64,000 nucleotides of DNA, from positions 23,214 to 87,213 of the forward strand of contig DJSW01000020.1 of assembly GCA_002439085.1 (NCBI GenBank). The letters are read 5' to 3'. The position numbers and the translations under genes are program-made. The stretch is from Alphaproteobacteria bacterium UBA6324. Its GTDB lineage: Bacteria; Pseudomonadota; Alphaproteobacteria; CAAGCB01; CAG-977. Below the pieces are notes generated by a model that was not told the origin of the DNA, searched no databases, and saw only the letters and a list, made by a program, of their open reading frames with translations. Positions within the stretch are counted from its first letter, which is position 1. Each line of letters begins with the position of its first letter. This document shows positions 52,966-62,381 of the stretch, one piece after another.

Positions 52966-53561
52966 AGGCAGGCGTCCGTGAACATTTTCAACGCCCGCGC
53001 GCGGTGGCTGATCGTGTTTTTCACGGCGGCCGGCAATTCGGCGAACGATGCGTCGTATCCGTCCGGAACGAACATCGGGTCGTAGCCGAATCCGTGTTCG
53101 CCCGTTTTCACCGGCCAGCACAGCGTGCCGTTGACGCGGCCTTCAAACGAACGGGTTTCGCCGTCGGGCCACGCGATGACCATGGCGCAGGCGAAATGCG
53201 CGGAACGGTCGGTCGAATCGCCCAGTTCTTCGTTCAATTTTTCCATGGCGTACATGAATCCGTTTTTCTTCGGTTCGTTATGGCGGGCGGAATAAATCCC
53301 CGGCCGGTCGCCCAAAGCGTGGACGCACAGCCCCGAATCGTCGCCCAAAGCGGGCAGGCCGGATTCTTTGGCGGCGGCGACGGCTTTGATCGTCGCGTTT
53401 TCAACGAACGTCGTTCCGTTTTCATCGGGTTCGGACAGGTTCAAATCGCCGGCGGACACCACGGTGATGCCGAACGGGGCGAGGATTTCCTGCATTTCGG
53501 CGACTTTTCCGGCGTTGTGCGTTGCCAGAACCAGCTTTTTTTCAACCAGTTTGCGCATCAT
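52962..53561 (-). CDS. rdgB: XTP/dITP diphosphatase RdgB
   Basis: A 199-residue Ham1-family enzyme that removes ITP and XTP from the nucleotide pool. LVLATHNAGKVAEMQEIL is the nucleotide-binding start; DDSGLCVHALGDRPGIYSAR and GEHGFGYDPMFVPDG are signatures, and ISHRARAL ends it. The frame runs on upstream antisense of nothing meaningful; ATG 53561 overlaps the rph stop. Operon rph-rdgB-hemW. Confidence 0.96.
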   Translation of the reverse strand: MMRKLVEKKLVLATHNAGKVAEMQEILAPFGITVVSAGDLNLSEPDENGTTFVENATIKAVAAAKESGLPALGDDSGLCVHALGDRPGIYSARHNEPKKNGFMYAMEKLNEELGDSTDRSAHFACAMVIAWPDGETRSFEGRVNGTLCWPVKTGEHGFGYDPMFVPDGYDASFAELPAAVKNTISHRARALKMFTDACL

Positions 53562-54274
53562 TCCCCCAAAGCTTCGTGTTGGATTTTCGCCAGTTCCGAC
53601 GTGCCTTTGCACGCCAGTTCGTACAGCGTTTTGAATTGGTCGGGGGTAAAGGGGGCGCGTTCGGCCGTTCCCTGAATTTCGACGATGCCGCCTTTGCCCG
53701 TGATGACGAAGTTGGAATCGGTTTGGGCGTTGGAATCTTCGACGTAATCCAGATCCAAAACGGGCGTGCCGTCGTAAATGCCGCAGGAAATCGCCGACAC
53801 CGTGTCGAACAGCGGCAGAGTGTAAAACCGGCGCTGCTGGCGCAGTTTCTGCAACGCCAGATGCAGCGCGACAAACCCGCCCGTGATCGACGCCGTGCGC
53901 GTGCCGCCGTCGGCCTGAATCACGTCGCAGTCGATTTTGATGCAGATTTCGCCCAAAGCTTTCAAATCGACGACGGAACGCAGGGCGCGGCCGATCAGCC
54001 GCTGGATTTCCTGCGTGCGCCCCGACTGGCCTTTTTTGGATTCGCGATCGGTGCGGGTGCCCGTCGCGCGGGGGATCATGCCGTATTCGGCCGTGACCCA
54101 TCCTTTGCCGGAATTGCGCATCCACATCGGGACTTTGTCTTCGACTGTCGCGGTGCAAATGACGTGCGTGTCGCCGCATTTGATCAGGCACGAACCTTCG
54201 GCGTGTTTGTTGACGTTCGGTTCGATCGTGACTTTGCGCAATTCGTCGAATTGTCTTTTAGAGGGTCTTTCCAT
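53558..54274 (-). CDS. rph: Ribonuclease PH
   Basis: A 238-residue phosphorolytic 3' exonuclease trimming tRNA tails. GSCLIKCGDTHVICTATVE, GWVTAEYGMIPRATGTR, IGRALRSVVDLKALGE and IDCDVIQADGGTRTASITGG are family motifs. First gene of rph-rdgB-hemW, divergent from hrcA. Confidence 0.97.
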   Translation of the reverse strand: MERPSKRQFDELRKVTIEPNVNKHAEGSCLIKCGDTHVICTATVEDKVPMWMRNSGKGWVTAEYGMIPRATGTRTDRESKKGQSGRTQEIQRLIGRALRSVVDLKALGEICIKIDCDVIQADGGTRTASITGGFVALHLALQKLRQQRRFYTLPLFDTVSAISCGIYDGTPVLDLDYVEDSNAQTDSNFVITGKGGIVEIQGTAERAPFTPDQFKTLYELACKGTSELAKIQHEALGE

Positions 54275-54313
54275 TTTTGTCGTCCTTTACGTTAATAAAA
54301 TAGATTTGTCCTG

Positions 54314-54342
54314 TTGACGTTTGATAACACGATTACTACATT
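54314..54342 (+). promoter_or_regulatory. Promoter of hrcA-grpE
   Basis: TTGACG (54314-54319), 17-base spacer, TACATT (54337-54342). It sits right at the ATG (54351), so the transcript would be leaderless or nearly so. No CIRCE repeat is visible here. Confidence 0.45.
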
Positions 54343-54350
54343 TATCCATT

Positions 54351-55400
54351 ATGAGTAAGAAAATTTCAACGTTATCCGAATTAAACGACCGTTCCCGCGG
54401 CATTTTCAAATCGCTGGTGGACGCGTATCTGGCGTCGGGGGAGCCGGTCGGGTCGAAAACGTTGTCGCGTTTGCTGGATTTTTCGCTGTCTTCAGCGACG
54501 ATTCGCAATGTTATGTCCGATCTGGAATCGGCGGGATTGCTGGCGTCGCCGCACACGTCGGCGGGGCGCGTGCCGACCGAACGCGGGTTAAAGCTGTTTG
54601 TTGACGGTTTTTTGGAAATCGGCGCGCTGGAAAACGACGAACGCCACGCGATCGAAGCGCACTGCCGTTCGACGGGCGTCAATATGGAAACGATTTTGTC
54701 CCAAGCGTCGGGGATGCTGTCGGGGTTGTCGAAATGCGCGGGCGTCGTGATCGCGCCGAAAACGCGGTCGCCGCTGAAACACATCGAATTCGTGCATTTG
54801 GGGGCGGATCGGGCTTTGGTCGTCATGGTGACGGCCGACGGCGCGGTTGAAAACCGGTTGATTTCGATACCGGCGGGGACTTTGCCGGTCGCGTTGAGCG
54901 AAGCGACGAACTATCTGAACGCCCGATTGCAGGGGCGCACGATCGAAGAGGCGCGCGACGAAATTCTGGCGGAAACCGCGTCGCACAAAGCGCAGCTGGA
55001 CGAAGTGTCCGCCCGTTTGGTCGCAACGGGGCTGGCGGCGTGGGGCGGCGGAAAACGGGGCGTCCTGATTGTCAAGGGGCAGTCGAATCTGTTGGAAAAT
55101 ATACAGGCATTGGAGGATTTGGAACGCGTCCGCAACCTGTTTTCCGTTTTGGAAAAGCAGGAAAGCATGGCCAAATTGCTGGATTTGACGGAAAACGCGG
55201 ACGGGATACAGATTTACATCGGATCGGAAAACAAGCTGTTCGATTTGGCGGGATGTTCCATGATCACCGCGCCGTACCGCAACAGCGATGAAAAAATCGT
55301 CGGCGCGGTCGGCATCATCGGGCCGACCCGAATGAATTACGCCAGAATCATTCCTCTGGTGGATTACACGTCGCAAGTGGTCAGTAAATTGATAGGATAA
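54351..55400 (+). CDS. hrcA: Heat-inducible transcription repressor HrcA
   Basis: A 349-residue repressor. The N-terminal winged helix shows FKSLVDAYLASGEPVGSKTL and SSATIRNVMSDLESAGLLASPHTSAGRVPTERGLKLFVD. The C-terminal domain ends VGAVGIIGPTRMNYARIIPLVDYTS. It normally binds CIRCE (TTAGCACTC-n9-GAGTGCTAA), which I do not see upstream of any chaperone gene in this window. grpE follows 6 bases after its stop. Confidence 0.97.
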   Translation: MSKKISTLSELNDRSRGIFKSLVDAYLASGEPVGSKTLSRLLDFSLSSATIRNVMSDLESAGLLASPHTSAGRVPTERGLKLFVDGFLEIGALENDERHAIEAHCRSTGVNMETILSQASGMLSGLSKCAGVVIAPKTRSPLKHIEFVHLGADRALVVMVTADGAVENRLISIPAGTLPVALSEATNYLNARLQGRTIEEARDEILAETASHKAQLDEVSARLVATGLAAWGGGKRGVLIVKGQSNLLENIQALEDLERVRNLFSVLEKQESMAKLLDLTENADGIQIYIGSENKLFDLAGCSMITAPYRNSDEKIVGAVGIIGPTRMNYARIIPLVDYTSQVVSKLIG

Positions 55401-55406
55401 GGGACT

Positions 55407-56054
55407 ATGACAAAGCATCATAAACACAACGAAGAGCTGGACGAAATCAAGCAGGAGCTGGACGAGGTGCGCGAAACCGCCGCGGAATGCGCCAACGCGG
55501 CCGAAGCCGCCGAGGAACAGCAGGTCGTCCAATCCGACAAGATCGGTGAAATGCAGGCCGAAATCGACAAGCTGAAAGATTTGTACCTGCGGTCGCAGGC
55601 GGAAATGGAAAACCTGCGCCGCCGCACGCAGCAGGAATTGGAAAAGCGGTCGAAATTCGCCGTTTCGTCGTTCGCGCAGGATCTGTTGCCCGTCAACGAC
55701 AACCTGACGCGCGCGATGGCCAGCATCCCCGAATCCGAACGCGGCAAGCAAAGCGATTTGGTGAAAAACCTGTTGGTCGGGTTGGAGCTGACGCAAAAGG
55801 ATTTGAACGCCGCGTTGGAAAAAAACAACATCAAGCCGATCGACAGCGTCGGCCGCGTGTTCGACCCGAATCTGCACAAGGTCGTGCAAGAGGTCGAGGA
55901 CGCGTCCAAACCGGCCGGAACGATCGTTCAGGAATGGCAGAAAGGCTACACGATCGGCGGCGACCGCGTGTTGCGCGAAGCCATGGTCGTCGTGACCCGC
56001 GGCGGCCCCCGCGCGGGCGAAAAGCCGGCGGAACACGTTGACACGACGGTTTGA
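55407..56054 (+). CDS. grpE: Nucleotide exchange factor GrpE
   Basis: A 215-residue DnaK co-chaperone. A long N-terminal coiled coil (ELDEIKQELDEVRETAAECA ... LYLRSQAEMENLRRRTQQELEK) and the beta domain (DPNLHKVVQEVED, GTIVQEWQKGYTIGGDRVLREAMVVVTRG) are intact. It works with DnaK and DnaJ encoded at the left end. Operon with hrcA. Confidence 0.97.
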   Translation: MTKHHKHNEELDEIKQELDEVRETAAECANAAEAAEEQQVVQSDKIGEMQAEIDKLKDLYLRSQAEMENLRRRTQQELEKRSKFAVSSFAQDLLPVNDNLTRAMASIPESERGKQSDLVKNLLVGLELTQKDLNAALEKNNIKPIDSVGRVFDPNLHKVVQEVEDASKPAGTIVQEWQKGYTIGGDRVLREAMVVVTRGGPRAGEKPAEHVDTTV

Positions 56055-56081
56055 CCGGCGTTTCGTTTTAAAACGGAAAAG

Positions 56082-56115
56082 CGATCCGCGTTCCGGCGCG
56101 GATCGTTTTTTTTTG
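56082..56115 (+). terminator. Terminator of hrcA-grpE
   Basis: CGATCCGCG/CGCGGATCG perfect 9-bp stem, six-base loop, then nine T. Confidence 0.9.
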
Positions 56116-56180
56116 TCGCCGCAAAGGGCGGAAAAAGAAAAAACGCTTGCCGTGCACGGCGGATTCGCTATACTGGTAGG

Positions 56181-56471
56181 CGGATCGGTCCGGATTGTCC
56201 GGCCGGTCAAGTGCCTTTAGCGGGGCGCGGAGTCGTAAGAAGCTCTTTTTGTTACCCGGCGCGTTGATATGCGTCGTCATCCGTTCCGTTTGAACGCGGA
56301 AACGGAAAATATCCCCGAATCCTGTCAAAGGGTTTGGGGAGCTTTTGGCGTATGTCCAGAGTGTACCCGTCCTTATCCTTGAAAAAACGGGACATTTAAA
56401 GGCCTGAAGGATCATTTGGTAACAGTGGTTTCTTAACTCCCCGAACCGCCTGAAAGGCGGTTGTTTTTTTG
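56181..56471 (+). ncRNA. Structured leader RNA, copy C
   Basis: Fourth member. The best promoter of the set, TTGCCG-16-TATACT (56147-56174), precedes it. Elements: GGAGTCGTAAGAAGCTC, GCGCGTTGATATGCGTC, TCCGTTCCGTTT...ACGGA, CCCCGA (56313-56318), GGGGAG (56336-56341), GGCGTATGTCCAGA, AAAGGCCTGAAGGATCATT, CTCCCCGA (56437-56444), terminator ACCGCC/GGCGGT with T-run (56446-56471). It precedes the prepilin gene by 20 bases, showing that the RNA is not restricted to Cys-rich genes. Confidence 0.65.
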
Positions 56472-56491
56472 TTTAAACACGGGGAATTGAA

Positions 56492-57100
56492 ATGAAACAC
56501 ATTCATTCTGAAGAATCCGGCCGTTCAATGGTCGAAATGCTGGGCGTTCTGGCTATCGTCGGTGTTTTGTCGGTCGGCGGTATCGCGGGATATTCACAGG
56601 CGATGTCGAAATTTAAAGTCACCAAGGCGATGGATCAGGTGCAAACAATCATCACTAACATCCGCACGCTGTACGCGTCCCAGCGCACGTATTCTGCGTT
56701 TGATGCGAAACAGGCGCAGGCGATGGGCATTTTGACCGAAGAATCCATTGACGGATCGAAGGGGTTGAATCCGTTCGGCGGGCATATTTATTTCGACGTG
56801 GCGGACGGGGGTCGCACCTTTACGATCACCTACACCGGATTGACCGGCGAAGCGTGCGTTAAAATGGCGACGGCCGATTGGGGCGCGGATCAATCGTCCG
56901 GTTTGCGCGGCATGGGCGTCGGAACTTTAAGCGCGGACACAAAAAACACAAAGATTGCTGTAACCCACGCATGGGAAAATTCGACAGAAACCGGTTATAC
57001 GGGCTTTAAAGATGATACCTCTTTGCCGGTGAGGGTTTCCTCCGCCGCCAAGTTGTGCGGTGACAAACAAAACGGTGCGGTCACATGGTATTACCGTTAA
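56492..57100 (+). CDS. Type IV prepilin-like protein
   Basis: A 202-residue pilin. The short leader MKHIHSEESG ends in the Gly before RSMVEMLGVLAIVGVLSVGG, giving Glu at +5 after processing but Arg instead of the usual Phe or Met at +1. A hydrophobic helix, then a globular part with two Cys near the ends (EACVK, KLCGD) suited to a D-region disulfide. No pilus assembly genes are in the window. GGGGAATTG stands before the ATG, close to complementary to the leader RNA's AACTCCCC. Confidence 0.87.
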   Translation: MKHIHSEESGRSMVEMLGVLAIVGVLSVGGIAGYSQAMSKFKVTKAMDQVQTIITNIRTLYASQRTYSAFDAKQAQAMGILTEESIDGSKGLNPFGGHIYFDVADGGRTFTITYTGLTGEACVKMATADWGADQSSGLRGMGVGTLSADTKNTKIAVTHAWENSTETGYTGFKDDTSLPVRVSSAAKLCGDKQNGAVTWYYR

Positions 57101-57118
57101 TCGTTTGACGCGGAAAAC

Positions 57119-57155
57119 AAAACAGGGGACTTCGGACGAAGCCCCCTGTTTTTAT
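57119..57155 (+). terminator. Terminator of prepilin gene (bidirectional)
   Basis: AACAGGGG...CCCCTGTT with an inner CTTCG/CGAAG pairing and T-run; also ends the convergent yggS. Confidence 0.85.
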
Positions 57156-57165
57156 ATCGGGAAAA

Positions 57166-57828
57166 TCATTTTCCGGAATAATCCCGCGCCCCGAAAATCG
57201 CCGTGCCGACGCGGACGAACGTCGCGCCCTGTTGAACGGCAAGGAGGTAATCGTCGCTCATCCCCATGGACAATTCCTTTAATCCCGCCTGACGCGCCAG
57301 TTTTTTCAAAAACGCGAAATGCGGGGACGGTTCGTCGTCAACGGGCGGGATGCACATCAACCCGACGACGTTCAACCCCAATGCGCGGCATTTTTCGACC
57401 AGTGAAATTGTTTCACGTGGAACAACGCCGCCCTTTTGCGGTTCTTCGCCCGTGTTGACCTGAACGAAACACGGCAGGTTCCGGCCTTGCTTTTCCATTT
57501 CCGCGGCCAGCTTTTCCGCCAGTTCGACGCGGTCAACCGTTTCGATGACATCGAACAGGGCGACGGCCTCTTTGACTTTGTTGGTTTGCAATCCGCCGAT
57601 CAGGTGCAGTTTCAGGTCGGGGTACTGTTCGCGCAGGGCGGGGAATTTTTCCGCCGCCTCTTGCACGCGGTTTTCGCCGAACACGCGATGTCCCGCCTGC
57701 AACAACGGTAAAATTTCCGCCGCCGGATGCGTTTTCGATACGGCGACCAACGTCACGTCGTCCGCTTTGCGGCCGCAATATTCCGCCGCTTTGGCGATTT
57801 CGGATTCGACTTGTGTCAGTTTGTCCAT
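57166..57828 (-). CDS. YggS-family PLP homeostasis protein
   Basis: A 220-residue PLP-binding barrel protein. LVAVSKTHPAAEI has the PLP Lys; HRVFGENRVQEAAEK, HLIGGLQTNKVK, FVQVNTGEEPQKGG, LSMGMSDDYLLAVQQGATFVRVGTAIFG are family signatures. It regulates cellular PLP rather than catalysing. A parS-like site lies in its coding sequence (57409-57424). Confidence 0.95.
   Translation of the reverse strand: MDKLTQVESEIAKAAEYCGRKADDVTLVAVSKTHPAAEILPLLQAGHRVFGENRVQEAAEKFPALREQYPDLKLHLIGGLQTNKVKEAVALFDVIETVDRVELAEKLAAEMEKQGRNLPCFVQVNTGEEPQKGGVVPRETISLVEKCRALGLNVVGLMCIPPVDDEPSPHFAFLKKLARQAGLKELSMGMSDDYLLAVQQGATFVRVGTAIFGARDYSGK
57409..57424. promoter_or_regulatory. parS-like site inside yggS
   Basis: TGTTTCACGTGGAACA matches 15 of 16 bases of the parS consensus. 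About 12 kb to the right of the two intergenic parS sites. Confidence 0.7.
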
Positions 57829-57837
57829 TTCACCCTC

Positions 57838-59046
57838 TTAAAATCTGACGGTTACGCCCAAAGCCAGCAACGGGGAATCGTTGGAATAATCCTTGTCCCG
57901 ACGCGCGGAATTGAAATCAATGTAGCCGCCTTCGGCAAAGACGGACAACCCTCTGGCGACGTGATAGCGCACGGCCAGCAATCCCAATGTGTAAACGTCC
58001 TTTTTCCCGTGTTCAAAAAAGCTGTTCGCGCGCGATTGGATCACGCTTGTGCTGGTTTCAAACGGGCCGAAGTTGTAGCCGACGCCGAAATCCCATGTCA
58101 CGCCTTTGGCCAGATTGCGCCCGCCGTTGTTGAAATGACGGCCGATGTCGTCGGATGTGTTGACGACGTTAACCGAACCGCCGACGGTTGTGTTGCCGGA
58201 TTGAATGCTGATCCCGCCGCCGTATTGGTGGACATTTTTTTCCTCGATCGTCGTCGTGCGCGCGTAGCTCATCCCCTTGAACGTCGGTTTCGTGTAGGCG
58301 TAGTTCGCGCTGACGGACACGTTGTATCTGCCGAAATCGTTGGTGTATAGCGCGGCGACGTTCGCCCCGTATTTCAAGCGCGTCTTTTCCGAAACGTAAA
58401 ACGCATCGCCGGGCGACAATCCCGCGTCGGACGGCATCACGGTCGCGCCCAGCTGCAGCGTGCCGGCCGCGCCGTAATCCAATTCCGGTGTCATATAGGA
58501 CACTTTGGCCGTGTCGTTGTCGATGACGGAATACGTCGCGGGGTTTAACGCGAATCCGTAGGGTTGCGAAATCAAATTCGTCGCGTTGGTGTCTTGGATG
58601 CCCAGCGTTCCGGCGTCCGGCGCGGTGACGGCCATCATGTTCGACACGCTTTTGGAATTGCCGACGATCACGCGGCCGTTGACGGAGTCCCATTTGAAAT
58701 AGCTGAGATCGACGTTGACATCGCCGCGGATGATGTCGATGCTCATGAAAAACGACAGTTCGTTTTCATCTCTGTCGTTGAATTTATAGGTGCCGGTGAA
58801 ATCGACTTCGCCGTCCGTGACCAGCGACACCCTGTCGTACCCGTCCAGCCGTCCGGCGGGGGCGGCCAGCCTTTCGGGGGTGGAACCTGTTCCGCCCGCG
58901 TTGTAAACGTCGCTGTTCTGGTCGGCGAAACCCGCGTACCACGTCAGATAACCCTTTGTTTGAAATTCAAAGGTTTCTTCGGCGTGGGCGGCGGCCGCGC
59001 CGAACGCCGCGACGGTCGCGACGGCGGCTGTCATGATTTTTTTCAT
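57838..59046 (-). CDS. Outer-membrane porin
   Basis: A 402-residue protein: signal peptide MKKIMTAAVATVAAFGAAAAHA, then an alternating beta-barrel pattern beginning FEFQTKGYLTWYAGFADQNSDVYN, as in Gram-negative porins, and the C-terminal LLALGVTVRF with terminal Phe for BAM recognition. ATG 59046 is chosen since it opens the signal peptide and has AGAGGAAA ahead. Confidence 0.9.
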   Translation of the reverse strand: MKKIMTAAVATVAAFGAAAAHAEETFEFQTKGYLTWYAGFADQNSDVYNAGGTGSTPERLAAPAGRLDGYDRVSLVTDGEVDFTGTYKFNDRDENELSFFMSIDIIRGDVNVDLSYFKWDSVNGRVIVGNSKSVSNMMAVTAPDAGTLGIQDTNATNLISQPYGFALNPATYSVIDNDTAKVSYMTPELDYGAAGTLQLGATVMPSDAGLSPGDAFYVSEKTRLKYGANVAALYTNDFGRYNVSVSANYAYTKPTFKGMSYARTTTIEEKNVHQYGGGISIQSGNTTVGGSVNVVNTSDDIGRHFNNGGRNLAKGVTWDFGVGYNFGPFETSTSVIQSRANSFFEHGKKDVYTLGLLAVRYHVARGLSVFAEGGYIDFNSARRDKDYSNDSPLLALGVTVRF

Positions 59047-59242
59047 AAGCTGTTTTCCTCTGATTTGTAAAAAAATTTGAAATAGCCTAGCTGAAAAGGC
59101 GGACGCGTGCAAACATATAATGCCGTTTCGTCGCGCGGCGGAAAATCCGGCCGGATTTCAAGCGGGGGGCGCGCCGTAAAATTGCATTAGGATTTTCAGC
59201 TTTTCTGTGCTATGAACGTTAATAAAACCAAGGAGGTTTCCG

Positions 59243-59773
59243 ATGTTGAAAAAATTGCTGCTGATGTCGGGCGCGCTGGCGGTTTCCGCGTGCGTCGGCG
59301 ATATGACGGATGTCAAATACGAATACCCCGAACGGGTGGATAATCGCTATGAACGTCCGTCCGAATACAAGGAACAGGATCGTCTGTTCGGCGCGGACGC
59401 CCTGACGTTCAAGCTGGGCGGCGATAAAAGCGGAAATGCCGTCAAAACCGTTGCGAATGCTCCCGCCGCGCCCGCAAAAGCGGAACGCGCCGAAAACAAA
59501 GCCGGCAAGATTTGGCAATCGACGCTGCCCGTGATGTCGCGCTATCCCGTCGAAATGATGCAGGACGGATTCATCACGACCGAATGGTTCAACGACGCCG
59601 AAACGCCCTACAGACAGCTGAAAATCAACGCCGTCCGGACGCCCGGCGGCGCGCAGATCACCGTGCTTTGCCGCCGCAAAAACGGAAAAGGCGACTGGGT
59701 GAACCAAAAAAACGACGCGGCGCTTGCAGATAAAATAAAAGATGATATTGTGAAGCTGTCGTCAAACCACTAA
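59243..59773 (+). CDS. DUF3576-type lipoprotein
   Basis: A 176-residue lipoprotein (MLKKLLLMSGALAVSACVGD, lipobox VSAC). The C-terminal domain, KIWQSTLPVMSRYPVEMMQD then GFITTEWFNDAETPYRQLKI, matches what I recall of DUF3576. It lies upstream of leuS-lptE-holA, its usual position in alphaproteobacteria. AAGGAGG precedes the ATG. Probable envelope role. Confidence 0.85.
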   Translation: MLKKLLLMSGALAVSACVGDMTDVKYEYPERVDNRYERPSEYKEQDRLFGADALTFKLGGDKSGNAVKTVANAPAAPAKAERAENKAGKIWQSTLPVMSRYPVEMMQDGFITTEWFNDAETPYRQLKINAVRTPGGAQITVLCRRKNGKGDWVNQKNDAALADKIKDDIVKLSSNH

Positions 59774-59795
59774 CTTTTGTGCTGAAAGTCCGATT

Positions 59796-62381
59796 ATGAG
59801 CGAAGAAAGATACAATTTCCGTACCACCGAGGAAAAATGGCAGAAAGCCTGGGAACAGGCCGAGGTTTTCAAGGCGCGGGACACGTCCGGCAAACCGAAA
59901 TACTACGCGTTGGAAATGTTCCCGTATCCGTCGGGAAAAATCCATATGGGACACGTCCGCAACTATGCGCAGGGCGATGTCATCGCGCGTTTCAAATTGG
60001 CGCAAGGCTATGACGTTCTGCACCCGATGGGATGGGATTCTTTCGGCCTGCCCGCGGAAAACGCGGCGATCAAGCACGGCGTCCACCCCGCGAAATGGAC
60101 GCGCGAAAACATCGCCAATATGCGCGAGGAAATGAAAAAAATGGGGCTGTCCATTGATTGGAGCCGCGAAGTTTCCACGTGCGAAGTCGAATATTACAAG
60201 CACGAACAGAAAATGTTTTTGGACTTTTTGAAAAAAGGTCTGGCTTATCGCAAGGATTCGTGGGTCAACTGGGATCCCGTCGATCAAACGGTTTTGGCGA
60301 ACGAACAGGTTGTTGACGGCAAAGGGTGGCGCACGGGCGCGCCCGTCGAACGGCGCAAGCTGTCGCAATGGTTTTTGAAAATCACCGATTACGCCGACGA
60401 ATTGCTGGAAAACCTGAAAACCATGGACGGGTGGCCGGAAAAGGTGCGCGTCATGCAGGAAAACTGGATCGGCAAATCCTACGGCGCGTATATGTATTTC
60501 CCCGTCGTCGGAACGGACAAGACGCTGGAAGTGTTCACCACGCGCGCCGACACGCTGTTCGGGGCGTCGTTCTGCGCGATTTCCGCCGGACACCCGATCG
60601 CGCAGGAATTGGCGAAAACCAATCCCGAACTGGCAAAATTCATCAAGGAATGTGAAGCGTTGGGCACGTCTGTCGCCACGATCGAAGCCGCCGAAAAGAA
60701 AGGTTTCGACACCGGTTTGAAGGTCATGCACCCGTTCCCCGAAGAATTTAAAAAGCTGGGCGGAAATCCCGAACTGCCGCTGTATGTGGCGAATTTCGTT
60801 TTGATGGAATACGGCACGGGCGCGATTTTCGCCTGTCCCGCCCACGACCAGCGCGATCTGGACTTCGCCCGCAAATACGGCCTGCCCGTGCGCGTCGTCG
60901 TTTCGCACAAGGACGAGGGGATTCCCGTCGTGACGGACAAGGCGTTTGACGACATTGCCGACGGCGTCGCGGTCAATTCGGCTTTTCTGGACGGCATGGC
61001 GACCAAAGACGCCATTCCCGCCATGATCAAAAAGCTGGAGGAAATCGGCAAGGGCAAGGCGACCGTGCAGTACCGTCTGCGCGATTGGGGCGTTTCCCGT
61101 CAGCGTTATTGGGGCTGCCCGATCCCCGTGATCCACTGCGAACATTGCGGCGTCGTTCCCGTTCCCGAAAAGGATCTGCCCGTCACTTTGCCCGAAGACG
61201 TGACGTTCGAGGCGTCCGGCGGCAATCCGTTGGAACGCCACCCGACGTGGAAGCACACAACCTGCCCCGTTTGCGGCAAGCCGGCTTTGCGCGAAACGGA
61301 CACGTTCGACACGTTCTTTGAATCGTCGTGGTATTTCGCCCGCTACGCGTCGCCGCACGAAACGGATTGCGGGTTCAAAAAGGATTTGGCGAACCACTGG
61401 CTGCCCGTTGATCAATACATCGGTGGCATCGAACACGCGGTTCTGCATCTGCTCTACGCCCGTTTCTTTACCAAAGCGTTGCGCGATTGCGGCTATCTGG
61501 ACATCGACGAACCGTTCAAAGGCCTGTTCACGCAGGGCATGGTCTGCCACGAAACGTATAAGGACGTTGACGGCAACTGGCTGTTCCCGACCGAGGTTGA
61601 AAAAAGACCCGACGGCACGGCGGTCAAAATCAAGGACGGCACGCCCGTCACGGTCGGCCGTTCCGAAAAAATGAGCAAATCGAAATACAACTTGGTCGAT
61701 CCGGAAACGATCCTATCGACTTACGGCGCGGACGCCGCCCGCGTGTTCATGCTGTCCGACACGCCGCCCGAACGCGATTTGGAATGGACGGAGGCCGGCA
61801 TCGACGGCGCGTGGCGCTACATCAACCGTTTGTGGCGCATGGCCGTCGCCTGTCCCGCGGAAACGAAGCGGCCGGAAAAGCTGTCCGCCGCGGCTGAAAA
61901 GCTGATCCGCGCGGCGCACAAAACCGTCGCTTTGGTCACGGACGATCTGGACAAGCTGCGTTTCAACGTCGCTTTGGCGCGGTTGCGCGAGCTGACGAAC
62001 GCGGTCGGCGATCTGAAAATCAACGACGACGGGGACAAATACGCCTATCGTTTCGCGTTTGAAACGCTGGTGCGCCTGATGTCGCCGATCGCTCCCCACA
62101 TCGCCGAGGAAATGTGGCACAATCTGGGGCACGACACGTTGCTGGCGGCCGAAAAATGGCCGGAAGCGGATGCGAAAATGGCCGCGGACGACACCGTCAC
62201 GATGGCCGTTCAGGTCATGGGCAAAATGCGCGGCACGATCGAAATTGCCAAAGACAGCGACGACGAAGCCGTCAAGGCCGCCGCGTTGGCTCTGCCGACG
62301 GTCAAAGCCCAGCTGGAAGGCAAAACCATTCGCAAAATCATTGTTGTAAAGAACAAGATCGTCAATGTTGTCGCCGCGTAA
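59796..62381 (+). CDS. leuS: Leucyl-tRNA synthetase
   Basis: An 861-residue class I synthetase. FPYPSGKIHMGHVRNY carries the HIGH motif; the CP1 editing domain shows TTRADTLFGASF and CPAHDQRDLDFA; a zinc-like knuckle CEHCGVVPVP...CPVCGKPAL; EKMSKSKYN is the KMSKS loop; a C-terminal anticodon domain. Full length. Its end overlaps lptE by 17 bases. Confidence 0.98.
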   Translation: MSEERYNFRTTEEKWQKAWEQAEVFKARDTSGKPKYYALEMFPYPSGKIHMGHVRNYAQGDVIARFKLAQGYDVLHPMGWDSFGLPAENAAIKHGVHPAKWTRENIANMREEMKKMGLSIDWSREVSTCEVEYYKHEQKMFLDFLKKGLAYRKDSWVNWDPVDQTVLANEQVVDGKGWRTGAPVERRKLSQWFLKITDYADELLENLKTMDGWPEKVRVMQENWIGKSYGAYMYFPVVGTDKTLEVFTTRADTLFGASFCAISAGHPIAQELAKTNPELAKFIKECEALGTSVATIEAAEKKGFDTGLKVMHPFPEEFKKLGGNPELPLYVANFVLMEYGTGAIFACPAHDQRDLDFARKYGLPVRVVVSHKDEGIPVVTDKAFDDIADGVAVNSAFLDGMATKDAIPAMIKKLEEIGKGKATVQYRLRDWGVSRQRYWGCPIPVIHCEHCGVVPVPEKDLPVTLPEDVTFEASGGNPLERHPTWKHTTCPVCGKPALRETDTFDTFFESSWYFARYASPHETDCGFKKDLANHWLPVDQYIGGIEHAVLHLLYARFFTKALRDCGYLDIDEPFKGLFTQGMVCHETYKDVDGNWLFPTEVEKRPDGTAVKIKDGTPVTVGRSEKMSKSKYNLVDPETILSTYGADAARVFMLSDTPPERDLEWTEAGIDGAWRYINRLWRMAVACPAETKRPEKLSAAAEKLIRAAHKTVALVTDDLDKLRFNVALARLRELTNAVGDLKINDDGDKYAYRFAFETLVRLMSPIAPHIAEEMWHNLGHDTLLAAEKWPEADAKMAADDTVTMAVQVMGKMRGTIEIAKDSDDEAVKAAALALPTVKAQLEGKTIRKIIVVKNKIVNVVAA

